NCBI GenBank assembly: GCA_902490365.1
Contig: CABUDQ010000004.1
Coordinates: 1 to 64,000 of the forward strand
Direction of reading: 5' to 3'
Length of the DNA: 64,000 nt
DNA from: an uncultured Collinsella sp.
Lineage (GTDB): Bacteria > Actinomycetota > Coriobacteriia > Coriobacteriales > Coriobacteriaceae
Positions 49,240 to 58,531 of the stretch are shown here, one piece after another. The first letter of the stretch is position 1; the number at the start of each line of letters is the position of its first letter. A program made the translations under genes and the position numbers. The notes beneath the pieces are model-generated. The model had not been told where the DNA came from. It did no database searches and saw nothing but the letters and a program-made list of their open reading frames with translations.

Positions 49240-49755
49240 ATGGCTTTTAATACGAAGGTCGATGTAGCCGATACCGAGCTCGAGGAGAACGAGGCGGTCG
49301 TCGCCGAAGCTGAGGATGTGACGCTCGAGGATGAGGCTCTCGTCGAGGCCGAGTCCGATACGGATGAGGACGACGAGGAAGCGGATGAGTCCGAGGACTC
49401 GCTGACCTATTCCAACGGCGTGATCGAGAAGATCGTTGCCATGGCCACCCGCGAGGTTCCGCACGTTCTGGGCATGAAGGGTAACCTCATGCACTTTGTG
49501 CAGGAGCAGTTTGGTGCCGAGAATCTGACCAAGGGCGTGACGGTCGAGGTCACCGACGATAATCGCGTGGTCGTCAACATCTCCGTCATCATCGAGTACG
49601 GCGCCTATGCGCCCGCGATCTTCGACGATGTTAAGGCACGTGTCACCGAGCGCCTTGCCGCGATGACTGGCCTTGAGGTGGCGGGCGTCAACCTGCGCAT
49701 CGAGGATGTCATCACCCCCGAGGAGTACGAGCACCGCACCAGCCAGCACGAATAA
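49240..49755 (+). CDS. Asp23/Gls24 family envelope stress protein
   Basis: A 171-residue protein. The first 55 residues are strongly acidic (many Asp/Glu), followed by the Asp23 domain: SNGVIEKIVAMATREVPHVL, NRVVVNISVIIEYGAYAPAI, AMTGLEVAGVNLRIEDV. Asp23 forms filaments or patches under the membrane and is induced by alkaline or envelope stress in other Gram-positives. The long acidic head is unusual and may alter polymer formation. AGGAGGAAC precedes the start. A strong terminator follows. Confidence 0.93.
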   Translation: MAFNTKVDVADTELEENEAVVAEAEDVTLEDEALVEAESDTDEDDEEADESEDSLTYSNGVIEKIVAMATREVPHVLGMKGNLMHFVQEQFGAENLTKGVTVEVTDDNRVVVNISVIIEYGAYAPAIFDDVKARVTERLAAMTGLEVAGVNLRIEDVITPEEYEHRTSQHE

Positions 49756-49795
49756 CCTTCCAAAAAGGGACAGGTTTGTTTTGGCAGGTTTTATC
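49756..49795. repeat. GGGACAGG repeat, copy D
   Basis: A 40-bp unit with ends CCTTCCAAAA and TTTTGGCAGG, beginning directly after the Asp23 stop codon. It differs from the other copies at a few positions (TTGTTTT for TTATTTT). Confidence 0.8.
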
Positions 49796-49808
49796 TGCGT
49801 AAACGTCA

Positions 49809-49850
49809 AACGGCCGGTCGCGCATGCACATGCGCGGCCGGCCGTTCTTT
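49809..49850 (+). terminator. Intrinsic terminator of the Asp23 operon
   Basis: Very stable stem: AACGGCCGG (49809-49817) with CCGGCCGTT (49838-49846), and inner CGCGCAT/ATGCGCG, then CTTTG. Confidence 0.8.
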
Positions 49851-49962
49851 GTATGCCCCCGATGCGGGCATACCGCTCGTCTAACTAAGGGTTGCAATCT
49901 TCGCGTTCCGCGTTACCCTAATGGGCGCATTGTTTCCAAATTGTTAACGAGGGGTTGCCGTA

Positions 49963-50985
49963 ATGGCCGACGAACACGAGACCGAAAGCAAGGCATGGGC
50001 GATTGAGGCCGCTGCGGCAGAGGCGGCGTCGCGTGCCGCCGAGGAGGTACATCGTCCTCCGGTGGTGCCGATGGAGCGCGTTGTCGATCGCGATGTTATT
50101 GAGCAAGGCGAGCGCGCCGGCCGCAAGCGCAGCCAGGAGCCAGGCTTTCCGCGCTTTTTTGCCGAGCTCAATTTGGGCCTGATCCTCACGGCGTTCGCCA
50201 TCGTGGCCTTTAAAACCCCCAATCACTTTGCCTTCGGCGGCACCTCGGGCGTGTCGGTCATTCTTTCTACGCTGTTCCCGACTCTGCCCGTCGGCGTCTT
50301 TATGTGGATTATCAACGCGATCCTGGTCATCCTGGGTTTTATCTTTTTGGAGCGCAAGGCAATCCTTTGGAGTGTCTTTGCCTCGTTTGCGCTTTCGGCC
50401 TACGTCTCGCTGTTTGAGCTCTTCATTCCGACGGATGTTTCGATGACGGGCGATATGTGGCTCGACCTGTGTTTTGCCGTCATCTTGCCGGCGCTGGGCA
50501 GTGCCATTGTCTTTGACATTGGCGCCTCGACGGGCGGCACGGACATTCTTGCCATGATCCTCAAGCGTCGCACGACGCTTGAGATCGGCCGTGCCCTGTT
50601 GCTGGTCGATATCGGCATCGTAACCATCGCGGCTTTCCTGTATGGCCCGCGCGTTGGCCTGTACTGCGTGCTTGGCCTGTTTGCCAAGACGCTCGTGGTC
50701 GATAAGGCTATCGAGAGCATTCACCTGCGCAAAGTCTGCACGGTCATTTGTTCCGAGCCCCTTAAGGTCGAGGAGTTTATCGTCAAGCATCTCAACCGTA
50801 CGGCGACTATCAGCCGCGGCTACGGTGCTTTCTCGGGCAAGTGCGTGACGGTGATCATGAGCGTGCTGAGTCGTCGCGAGGCCGTGCAGCTGCGTCGCTA
50901 CGCGCGCGAGATCGATCCGGGTGCCTTTATCACGATCGTCGACAGCTCCGAGATCGTCGGCAAGGGTTTCCGCGGAACGAACTAA
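49963..50985 (+). CDS. YitT-family membrane protein (DUF2179 C-terminus)
   Basis: A 340-residue protein. Residues 1-68 form a hydrophilic Ala/Glu-rich head that is absent from typical YitT proteins (about 280 aa). Five membrane helices follow with GGTSGVSVILSTLFPTLP, FDIGASTGGTDILAMILKRR and LYCVLGLFAKTLVVDKAIES. The C-terminal DUF2179 domain is cytoplasmic (VCTVICSEPLKVEEFIVKHL to ITIVDSSEIVGKGF). Function of the family is unknown; a transport role is suspected. Only a weak ribosome binding site (GAGGGG about 9 bases upstream). Confidence 0.88.
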   Translation: MADEHETESKAWAIEAAAAEAASRAAEEVHRPPVVPMERVVDRDVIEQGERAGRKRSQEPGFPRFFAELNLGLILTAFAIVAFKTPNHFAFGGTSGVSVILSTLFPTLPVGVFMWIINAILVILGFIFLERKAILWSVFASFALSAYVSLFELFIPTDVSMTGDMWLDLCFAVILPALGSAIVFDIGASTGGTDILAMILKRRTTLEIGRALLLVDIGIVTIAAFLYGPRVGLYCVLGLFAKTLVVDKAIESIHLRKVCTVICSEPLKVEEFIVKHLNRTATISRGYGAFSGKCVTVIMSVLSRREAVQLRRYAREIDPGAFITIVDSSEIVGKGFRGTN

Positions 50986-51135
50986 CGCGGTCGAGCTTAT
51001 CAAACAATCGAATAGCGCCCTGCGCATTGCAAATGCGTCATGTTGGAGTATTTGTCCCCACATTGGGTGATAATGATGCCAAAGACATCGTTTGCGATCC
51101 AGATGATTCGCTCAAGATACGAAGGGATGATCTCG

Positions 51136-52440
51136 ATGTTCTGTTCGCAGTGTGGTGCCCCCATGGGCGACAACGATAAGTTCTGTGGTGCGTGTGGTGC
51201 CCCCAATGCCGGTGCCGCAGCCTCTGCCCCTCAGGGTCAGCCCCAGCAGTTTGTTCCGCAACCGCCCGTGGCGAATGCGTCCAAGGGCTGTGTGGCTCAG
51301 GCGTTTGAGGACATGACCAAGACGCCGGGCGTGCTGCAGCGCGTGTGCCAGATCGCCTTTTTGCCGGCGCTGATTTGTGTTGTGTCGGTGCTCGTGCTGT
51401 TCATTCCCGTTATCGGCGGTATCGCGGCTGCCATCGGCTTTTTGGCAGCTTGCATTGCGAGCGTGTGTGGTTCCGGCTTTGGTATTGAGTGGGGTCGCGA
51501 TCTGTCGCTCAAGGTTGATGACGGTATGGATCGTCCACTCATGCGTTCCACGTCGTTTGGCCTCGGAGTCTTTTCGAGCGTTATCTCGGTCGTGCTCGAG
51601 GTTATCGCTGCCATTCCCGTTATCGGTGTAGTGCTTTCGCTGGTGGAGAGCGTGGTAATTGGCGCCGCGGGCTCGTATTCGTATTACGGCTCTTATGCAC
51701 TCGAGGCAGCGCTGTTCGGCTCGCTTGGCCTGCTTGTCCTGGCTATGATTGCCACGGCGGTCTTGGGGGTCTTCTTTAAGATGTTCGCCGACATTGCCGT
51801 GATGCACTTTGCGGTGACCGGTCGTGTCGAGAGCGCGTTTTCGCTCGATAAGGTCTGGGCGGCCTTTAAGCACAACAAGACCAAACTGTTCTGCGCTTCG
51901 TTCCTTCCCGAGTTTTTGACGGGCCTGGTCGCCAACGTTGTCACCTGGATCCTGACGTTCGTCTTTGGCACCATTGCCTCTGTCGGTATGTATAGCTACT
52001 ACTACCGTCCTACGGCTATTGAGGCGCTTGTTACCGGCGGTGGCATCACGCTCGTATTGTTCTTGGTGCTGACGGCGTTTGTCACGGTATTCCTCACGGT
52101 CTTTGGCAAGATGCTCAAGCACCGTGCCGTTGGCTATTGGGTTGCGCGCTACGCAAGCGAGTGGGCCGACGAGGACAAGGACGACGTCCTGACTTTTGTG
52201 CTGCCGTTTGAGAAGAAGTCTGCTCCGGCTGGTTTTAGCGCCGACGCAGCGCCCGTATCCGATTCCGCTGCGGCGCCGGCGCCTGCGCCCGAGCCCGAGC
52301 CCGAGCCCGTGCCTGAGCCTGAGCCTGAGCCCGCGCCCGTGCCTGAGCCCGAGCCCGCGCCCATGCCGGAACCGGAGCCCGAGCCTGCACCTGAGCCCGA
52401 GCCTGCGCCAAGCTCCGACGAGGACCCGCAGGACGAGTAA
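51136..52440 (+). CDS. Zinc-ribbon DUF4013 membrane protein with Pro-Glu repeat tail
   Basis: A 434-residue protein. Residues 1-25 are a zinc ribbon (MFCSQCGAPMGDNDKFCGAC). After a Gln/Pro linker come about six membrane helices forming a DUF4013-type domain (residues about 55-345). The C-terminal 60 residues are a repetitive PEPEPEP-type tail from GAGCCC/GAGCCT repeats, ending SSDEDPQDE. The start is set at 51136 with GAAGGG nine bases upstream; ATGs at 51127 and further upstream (51040) are in frame. The tail is likely extended and might pass through or bind the cell wall, or vary in length by slippage. Confidence 0.75.
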   Translation: MFCSQCGAPMGDNDKFCGACGAPNAGAAASAPQGQPQQFVPQPPVANASKGCVAQAFEDMTKTPGVLQRVCQIAFLPALICVVSVLVLFIPVIGGIAAAIGFLAACIASVCGSGFGIEWGRDLSLKVDDGMDRPLMRSTSFGLGVFSSVISVVLEVIAAIPVIGVVLSLVESVVIGAAGSYSYYGSYALEAALFGSLGLLVLAMIATAVLGVFFKMFADIAVMHFAVTGRVESAFSLDKVWAAFKHNKTKLFCASFLPEFLTGLVANVVTWILTFVFGTIASVGMYSYYYRPTAIEALVTGGGITLVLFLVLTAFVTVFLTVFGKMLKHRAVGYWVARYASEWADEDKDDVLTFVLPFEKKSAPAGFSADAAPVSDSAAAPAPAPEPEPEPVPEPEPEPAPVPEPEPAPMPEPEPEPAPEPEPAPSSDEDPQDE

Positions 52441-52498
52441 CCCTGCCACCTGCCATTTGGGGACGGGGTAGAAACGGTAGAAATAGCGCTTGACAAAT

Positions 52499-52538
52499 AA
52501 GCGGGGGCGGACGTGCCGAAGCGTCCGCCCCCGCTTTG
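52499..52538. terminator. Bidirectional terminator between convergent genes
   Basis: A 14-bp perfect stem AAGCGGGGGCGGAC (52499-52512) with GTCCGCCCCCGCTT (52522-52535). It serves the DUF4013 gene and the M20 hydrolase gene. A GGGGACGGGGTAG stretch at about 52459-52471 just upstream is a half copy of the GGGACGGGG repeat type. Confidence 0.85.
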
Positions 52539-52580
52539 ATATCGCGATGCGGCTATGACTGCGAGATGGTCGTGGATCGA

Positions 52581-54044
52581 CTACTCGTCGTGCTTCTCCT
52601 CGCGGCGGGCGGCGGCGCGAGCGTCGTGGATGCCCTTGATTGCGGCGTGTCGGGCGGTGCGGGCATCGTGCATGGCGTCGCGGGCCTCGGCGGCCGTGGC
52701 CTTGGCAGAGCGCAGTTTGGCTGCCAGGTCGGGATTGGTCTCGGCGACCGCGGCAATCGTGGGGCCGTCGAGCTCTTCTTGTGTGGGCTCGGCCAAAAAG
52801 TCGATGGCATATTGGGCGGCCACCATGGAGCCCTTGGCCAGTACCGACTCGTCAATCTTGTAGAAGCAAGAATGTTGGGCGTACGTGGCGCCAATCTGGG
52901 GGTTGCGCGTGCCAACAAAGGCGAGCACGCCCGGTACGCGGCGCAGGTACTCCGAAAAATCCTCACCCGAGAGTGTGCCGCGATAATGGCCTTGGCCGGT
53001 GGGGCCCAGGCATTTGATTACTGCCTGGCGGCAGCGCTCGCTCGAGGCGGCATCGTTTTCGACCTTATAATTGGCGATGGTGTAGTCGGTGAGCTCTGCC
53101 TCGGCGCCCAAGGCGGCCGCGGTATGCTCCACGATGCGGCGCATGAGCTCCGGCATTTCCTCGTGGGTCGAATCTCCGTAGGTGCGCACCGTGCCGGCGA
53201 GGTAGGCCGTGCCGGCGATAACGTTGCGCGCGGTGCCGCCGTGCAGCTCGCCGACGGTAATGACGGCCGGCTCGTAGGGGCTGATCTCGCGCGAAACGAT
53301 GGTCTGCAGGGCATTGACGATCTCGGCGGCCACCATAACGGCGTCGTGGCCGCGCTGGGGCATGGCACCGTGGCATGAGGTGCCGCGAACATCGATGCGG
53401 AACCAGTCGGTATTGGCCATGCGCGGTCCGGGCTCGCAGCTCACGGTGCCGGCGTCGACCTCACTCCAGATGTGCGCGGCGTAGGCGCCATCGACGCCGT
53501 CGAGCACGCCCGTGCCGATCATGAGTTTGGCGCCCTGGCCGTTTTCCTCACTGGGCTGGAAGACGATGCGGACTTCGCCGTGGATGTCGTCGGTCATATG
53601 GCGCAGGATCTGCAGCGTGCCGAGCATCATGGCGATGTGGCAGTCGTGGCCGCAGGCGTGCATGCAGCCCTCGTTGACGCTGGCGAAATCCTCGCTGGTC
53701 TGCTCGGTGACGGGCAGGGCGTCGATATCCGCACGCAGCAGGATACGGCGGCGCGGCGTGCCGTCCTCGCGATAGGCGTCGGGCGCGGTGCCGCGAAGCG
53801 TTGCCACCAAGCCGGTCTTGAGCGGACGCTCGTAGGGGATATTCATGGCGTCGAGCTGGTTGGCGATGTCGGAGGTCGTGCGCTCCTCGGCAAGGCTCAG
53901 CTCCGGGTGCTTATGGAAGTGTCGGCGCTGCTTGATGATGTAGGGCTCAAACTCGGCGGCGATATCTTGGATGGCTGCGGTGACGTCGTCAGCCGCTCGC
54001 ACCTCGGTCGCCGCCATAATCTGCTGTGCCTTGGTCTTCGTCAT
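52581..54044 (-). CDS. M20-family amidohydrolase (hippurate/N-acyl amino acid hydrolase type)
   Basis: A 487-residue metal-dependent amidase that cuts N-acyl or aryl groups from amino acids. Metal and catalytic motifs: MHACGHDCHIAMMLG, FQPSEENGQGAKLMI (catalytic Glu) and AHIWSEVDAGTVSC. The dimerisation domain lies in the middle. The last 65 residues (AKLRSAKATAAEARDAMHDA onward) form a charged helical extension not usual in the family, perhaps a coiled coil. AAGGAGC nine bases before the ATG at 54044 supports that start, ten codons inside the open frame. Divergent from the YtcJ-like gene; the two upstream regions overlap. Confidence 0.9.
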   Translation of the reverse strand: MTKTKAQQIMAATEVRAADDVTAAIQDIAAEFEPYIIKQRRHFHKHPELSLAEERTTSDIANQLDAMNIPYERPLKTGLVATLRGTAPDAYREDGTPRRRILLRADIDALPVTEQTSEDFASVNEGCMHACGHDCHIAMMLGTLQILRHMTDDIHGEVRIVFQPSEENGQGAKLMIGTGVLDGVDGAYAAHIWSEVDAGTVSCEPGPRMANTDWFRIDVRGTSCHGAMPQRGHDAVMVAAEIVNALQTIVSREISPYEPAVITVGELHGGTARNVIAGTAYLAGTVRTYGDSTHEEMPELMRRIVEHTAAALGAEAELTDYTIANYKVENDAASSERCRQAVIKCLGPTGQGHYRGTLSGEDFSEYLRRVPGVLAFVGTRNPQIGATYAQHSCFYKIDESVLAKGSMVAAQYAIDFLAEPTQEELDGPTIAAVAETNPDLAAKLRSAKATAAEARDAMHDARTARHAAIKGIHDARAAARREEKHDE

Positions 54045-54210
54045 GGTCGATTTGCTCCTTGCTGGTTTTTGCAAAATCGTACAGGCTCATTCCAGTATGC
54101 CACCTGCCACTTGGCCTGGCAAAGCTGCCGTTTGCCGCTTGGAGTTTTGTTGCAAGGGCGGGGGAGTACACTCGGGGGTGTTGAATTTCCTGCCAGAGAT
54201 GGGGATGCCC

Positions 54211-55848
54211 ATGCAACATATCGATCGGATTATCCGCTCCAAGAACGTTTTTACCGCCCAAGACGGTATCGATACCGCCCGCGAGCTGGCGATTGCCATT
54301 GCGGGCGATCGCATCGTCGCAGTCGGTGCGCCCGATGACGTGATTGACGCCGCACCTGCTGCCACGCCGGTGGTCGATTACGGCGAGCAGTTTGTCTGCC
54401 CCGGTTTCCACGATGCGCACCTGCATTTCTTCCATACCTCGGTTGGCTCCTCACCGTATATGCTCATGGATATGGGCACGTCCGAGGCGGCGCTGGTGCA
54501 GGACGCGCTCAAGTTTTCCCAGGACCTGCCCGACGACGCCTGGGTCGTGACGCAGGGCTGGCGCGATTACCGCTGGGATCCGCCCGAGCACCCTACCAAG
54601 GCCTCCCTCGATGCGGCATTTCCTGATCGTCCCTGCGTTATGTACTCGGGCGACGGGCACACGCTGTGGCTCAACAGCCGCGCACTCGAGGCGCTCGGCG
54701 TTACGCGCGACAGCGAGCCTCCGGCGGGTGGCAGTTACGACAAAGATGCAAATGGGGAGCTTACGGGTATCGCTCACGAGGCTGCGGCCATGCAGCTGCT
54801 GCCGCGCTGTCTTGAGTGGCTGGGCGAGGACCGCATCGCGAGCTCGTATGCCGACCAGATGAAGCGTATGGCCGAGCAAGGCATCACCTCAATCTGCGAT
54901 ATGTCGCTCATGCCCATGCCGGGCTGTGACTTTATTCGCGACGATGTTTACGACAAGCTGCAGGCCTCCGGCAAGCTGGGAATCCGCGCCCATTTGTTTC
55001 CCACGCTGTTGGATGACCAATCGCGCTTGGAAGAGCTCCAGACCCGCTACGCGAACAATGCGCTGCTCTCGGCGCCAGGCTTTAAACAGTTCTTCGACGG
55101 CGTGTCGAGCGAGCATACTGCATACCTCACTGAGCCCTATACCAACCCGCGCTTCCCGGGCGACCAGGGCCGTCTGACGGTTCCTGTCGAGCGCATGCGC
55201 AAGTTGGTTCTGGCGGCAGCCGAGCGCGGCCACACCGTGCGCATCCACGTTATCGGCGACGGCGCCATCCATGCCGCACTCGATATCTTTGAGGAGGCGG
55301 CAGAGCTCTACGGTTTGCCCCCGCACGGCCATAATACGCTTGAGCATTTGGAGAATCTGCTGCCCGAGGACATCGATCGTCTGCGCAAGCTCAACGTCAT
55401 TGCCTCGAGCCAGCCTTGCCACATCACGCTCGACCCGGGTGGCCCGGAGCGCGACCTGGGCCTGGAACGCAGCCGCATCATGTGGCCGTTCGCAACTTAT
55501 CAGCAGCGCGGTATCCGTCAAGCTTTCGGTACCGACAGCCCCATCACGGCCGTTACCAGCATGAACGTGCTCTACACGGCTATCACGCGCCAAGATCCCC
55601 GCAGCCACTGGCCCGAGGGCGGCTGGCTCCCCAGCGAGCGCATCGACGCGGCTACAGCTCTGCGCAACTACACCCTGGGCAGCGCCTACGCGGCAGGCGA
55701 CGAGCGAAACCTCGGCAGCCTGGAACCCGGCAAATACGCCGACCTGGTAGTCCTGGACCAAAACCCGCTCACCATCGACCCCCAAGAGCTCCAGGCTACC
55801 AAGGTTCAGGCAACCTATCTGGCAGGCAACTTAATCTACGAGCGCTAA
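54211..55848 (+). CDS. YtcJ-like metal-dependent amidohydrolase
   Basis: A 545-residue amidohydrolase of the Amidohydro_3 type, with a TIM barrel and a beta-sandwich built from both ends. Signatures: CPGFHDAHLHFFHTS (metal HxH), YSGDGHTLWLNSRAL, IHVIGDGAIHAALD, GHNTLEHLENLLPEDI (metal His) and FGTDSPITAV (metal Asp). The C-terminus returns to GKYADLVVLDQNPLTI, a family mark. Substrate unknown. Three ATGs lie close together (54199, 54205, 54211); GATGGGGAT favours 54211. Like the divergent M20 gene it probably acts on amides. A terminator follows. Confidence 0.88.
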   Translation: MQHIDRIIRSKNVFTAQDGIDTARELAIAIAGDRIVAVGAPDDVIDAAPAATPVVDYGEQFVCPGFHDAHLHFFHTSVGSSPYMLMDMGTSEAALVQDALKFSQDLPDDAWVVTQGWRDYRWDPPEHPTKASLDAAFPDRPCVMYSGDGHTLWLNSRALEALGVTRDSEPPAGGSYDKDANGELTGIAHEAAAMQLLPRCLEWLGEDRIASSYADQMKRMAEQGITSICDMSLMPMPGCDFIRDDVYDKLQASGKLGIRAHLFPTLLDDQSRLEELQTRYANNALLSAPGFKQFFDGVSSEHTAYLTEPYTNPRFPGDQGRLTVPVERMRKLVLAAAERGHTVRIHVIGDGAIHAALDIFEEAAELYGLPPHGHNTLEHLENLLPEDIDRLRKLNVIASSQPCHITLDPGGPERDLGLERSRIMWPFATYQQRGIRQAFGTDSPITAVTSMNVLYTAITRQDPRSHWPEGGWLPSERIDAATALRNYTLGSAYAAGDERNLGSLEPGKYADLVVLDQNPLTIDPQELQATKVQATYLAGNLIYER

Positions 55849-55866
55849 TATTCATGCCGTACCGTT

Positions 55867-55919
55867 AAACGCGGCTCGGGCAGCCTATTTTGGGATGGCG
55901 CTCGAGCCGCGTTTGTTTG
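55867..55919 (+). terminator. Intrinsic terminator of the YtcJ-like gene
   Basis: A 12-bp perfect stem AAACGCGGCTCG (55867-55878) with CGAGCCGCGTTT (55903-55914), followed by GTTTGCC. Confidence 0.75.
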
Positions 55920-56449
55920 CCTATGGGGTCCGTTAGGAGCGCTCCCGCTCTGCTTGATTTGGGCGCGGGGCGGAGGCGCCGCTGCCCCGCGCTCAATTTG
56001 GACGTCAGTAATGCTGTCTCTTGGTGTTTTGAATACTTCCCATTGCAGATTGCATAAAAAGTTGAGATGTTCTTTCCGGTCCTGATGTACCCCCGCCTGG
56101 GCCGTGCAAAAAATGGAGTATTCAGCACCGTGAGCTCTGCCGGTGCCGCTGCAGTCGGGTGGCATTGCGGAGATCGACGTCATTTTGGGGTCCGGTGCGG
56201 CGCGAGGCACGCCTTTTTGTCCTGATGGGGTTTGCCCGCCGACCCAAATCGCCGGTCAAAGGCGTTCTTGGGACCAATATGGTGTGTCCGGCGCGTATGC
56301 AGACGTCCTGGCCTGCTGAAAACTCCCAAAAATGCACGCTGCTTCCCAGGGGACCCGTGCGAGCGGCGAAAACCATGCCCAAGTCGCTGTCCGCATCGCC
56401 ATTTTGCTGCACTGACTTTTCTGAATACCGGGCCCGAGATTGGTCAACC
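55920..56449. other. 530-bp gene-free region
   Basis: Several frames are open but none has a ribosome binding site or recognisable product. I see GC-rich inverted segments near 55948-55992 (GCGCGGGGC / GCCCCGCGC) that can form a stem, and an AT-richer part at 56000-56125. The length is unusual here. It may hold a repeat, a decayed gene or a small RNA. Confidence 0.4.
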
Positions 56450-58513
56450 CTAGGCTCCCGGAGCTGCGTTGGGGTCGGTTTCGTTGGCGGCCGCCTGCTT
56501 ATGGGTGGCAAAGACCGAGCCTTCGTGGTCGAAGAGCTTACGATATTGCATGCGGTCCAGGCGATCGCGCGCATTAGCGGTCTTGGCGGGAACGTTCTTG
56601 GCCTCGGCTGTATACCAAACGCCGTGCGCATCCTGCGCCCCCACCACGTTTATCGCCGGCATGTGCGCTCGGTTTTGCAAGCGTGCGCGTTGGTAGGCGG
56701 TGAGCGGGGCACCGATGGCATTGAGTGCGAGTGCGCCGACGTTATTGATGCTTGTGTTGAGTTCCCCACTCGTTTGTGCGTTGCCGGCGACATCGTAGTT
56801 CGCCCAGACCACATAGCGTGTCTGCCAGATGCGCTCGGTATGGGTGGCATCGTCCTCATCGGTAAAGTAGAGGTCGTTGTAGCGGTCGGTGAAGAACGGC
56901 TGGTGGTCGCCGTACATCACCACGACGACGGGGCGGTCGAGATCACGCAGCTTTTCCAGGAAGGCGGCGAACTCGGCATCGGACGCTTCCATGAGCGAGC
57001 AGTATTCATTGGTCCAGGTGATAACTTTGTCGGACACACCTTCGACGGCAAGGTGCAGTTGCTGGTCGGTGGGCACCAAGCCCGTGTCATAGGCGGAGTG
57101 GTTTTGCATCGTCACGTCGTGGATGAAGATCGGCTGGTCGCTCTGCTTTAGTACCTCGAGGCACTTGTCGTAGGTGGCGGCGTCGGTGACCTTGCGGCAG
57201 AGCTCGGGTGCGCCGGCGAAGTCCTCGATCGAGAGGAACTCGTCGAATCCCATGTCCGCGAAGACGTTCTCGCGATTCCAGTTGGTGGCGTGGTTGGGGT
57301 GCATGGCCACGGTGCGATAGCCGAGTCTCTTGAACTGACGGGCGAGGTTCTCGCTCGGGGCCAGGTTGTAGCTCATGAACGGGTAGACGCCAGCGCCCAG
57401 GAATGCCATGGAGTGTCCGGTTAAGAACTCGAACTCGCTGTTACAGGTGCCGGCACCGAAGGCGCTCATGTAGCTCACTCCCTGCAGAAGCGCGTTATCG
57501 ATGGCTTTGAAGCGCTCGGGCCCCTTATAGCCACAGCCCAGTTCGTTAAAGATTGAAAGGTCGGCGAAGGACTCGTTCATGATGCAGATGACTGAGGGCT
57601 TGAGCTGGTCAAACTGTTCGACGGCAGCGGCACGGGAGGGGTCGGCGATGCCGTTCGTGCCCGCGTTCCAGCGCGCGGCAAGGCGCTTGATGATCGCCGA
57701 GGCCTCACCGCTCTTGTAGTGCTTGGGTTTAGGCGGCACCATTTTTTGCGCGCTCGAAATAAAGGTGGGGAGAAACCCCTGACTGTAATAGCTTTCGAGG
57801 GGCTTCCTGGTATGAAGCTTGATGCCCAAGGTGTCGTAATAGCTGATGAAGGCCTGCGCCCCCAGTGCGGCTCCGGCAACAAGTGCGGTACGACGGTCGA
57901 CGGAGAGGGGGAGTTTGGATTTGGTTGCGACTGGATGCTCCCTCGGCGCTGTCGATGTCCCCTCGGTTGCCGGAGACGCCTTTGAGTCCTTCGATTTCAA
58001 GGACGCAGACATCGCATGGTCGATGGACTCGGGGGACGTTTCCGATGAGCGGCGCGGCGGTCGCCCACATGCATCACGCGGAATGAGGACGATAAGCGCG
58101 ATTCCCAAGGCCGCGGCAGCAAGCCCCATGAAGCAGAAAGTGCTGAGCTCATAGGTGTAGCTGCCGGCGACCGTCGCAGCGGTCGAGAGGGCGAACAGGT
58201 CTCCGGGTTGGATGGGCATCGATTTGAACGTGATTACGAAGTACTCGGCGATACCGATGCTGGCGAGCGCAACGATGCCAACGATTGCGGAGGTCTTACG
58301 GCGGTGCGGCAGATAGAACAACAGGCACAAGAAGCAGAAGATGAGCAAAAGCTCCAAAAGTGCCGGTCCGGCCTGCATCTTCCATAGTTCATGGTTGGAG
58401 GGCAGCTCGAGGGCGAGCATCGAGCATATCGATGCGCCGCCGATCGTTGCCAGCGTACGGGGGTAGGGATGGTCGGTCATCCAGCTTTTCAGATCCTTCA
58501 TGCTCATCTTCAT
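56450..58513 (-). CDS. LTA-synthase-like membrane phosphatase/phosphoglycerol transferase
   Basis: A 687-residue protein with about five N-terminal membrane helices (residues 20-150), a hydrophilic Ser/Thr-rich linker, another hydrophobic segment (VDRRTALVAGAALGAQAFIS) and an outer alkaline-phosphatase/sulfatase-fold domain. Active-site features of LtaS are visible: CIMNESFADLSIF (metal Glu), GAGTCNSEFEFLTG (nucleophile Thr) and VMYGDHQPFF (metal Asp/His). It would move glycerol phosphate from phosphatidylglycerol to a glycolipid or polymer at the cell surface. The long linker is unusual. AAGGAAC lies seven bases before the ATG. It follows a frameshifted small gene by 18 bases. Confidence 0.85.
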   Translation of the reverse strand: MKMSMKDLKSWMTDHPYPRTLATIGGASICSMLALELPSNHELWKMQAGPALLELLLIFCFLCLLFYLPHRRKTSAIVGIVALASIGIAEYFVITFKSMPIQPGDLFALSTAATVAGSYTYELSTFCFMGLAAAALGIALIVLIPRDACGRPPRRSSETSPESIDHAMSASLKSKDSKASPATEGTSTAPREHPVATKSKLPLSVDRRTALVAGAALGAQAFISYYDTLGIKLHTRKPLESYYSQGFLPTFISSAQKMVPPKPKHYKSGEASAIIKRLAARWNAGTNGIADPSRAAAVEQFDQLKPSVICIMNESFADLSIFNELGCGYKGPERFKAIDNALLQGVSYMSAFGAGTCNSEFEFLTGHSMAFLGAGVYPFMSYNLAPSENLARQFKRLGYRTVAMHPNHATNWNRENVFADMGFDEFLSIEDFAGAPELCRKVTDAATYDKCLEVLKQSDQPIFIHDVTMQNHSAYDTGLVPTDQQLHLAVEGVSDKVITWTNEYCSLMEASDAEFAAFLEKLRDLDRPVVVVMYGDHQPFFTDRYNDLYFTDEDDATHTERIWQTRYVVWANYDVAGNAQTSGELNTSINNVGALALNAIGAPLTAYQRARLQNRAHMPAINVVGAQDAHGVWYTAEAKNVPAKTANARDRLDRMQYRKLFDHEGSVFATHKQAAANETDPNAAPGA

Positions 58514-58531
58514 CGTCTCTGTTCCTTACTC

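Noticed and set aside
55865..56631. Short frames in the gap before the LTA-synthase-like gene
   Set aside because: No Shine-Dalgarno, no conserved motif, and several overlap one another in different frames.
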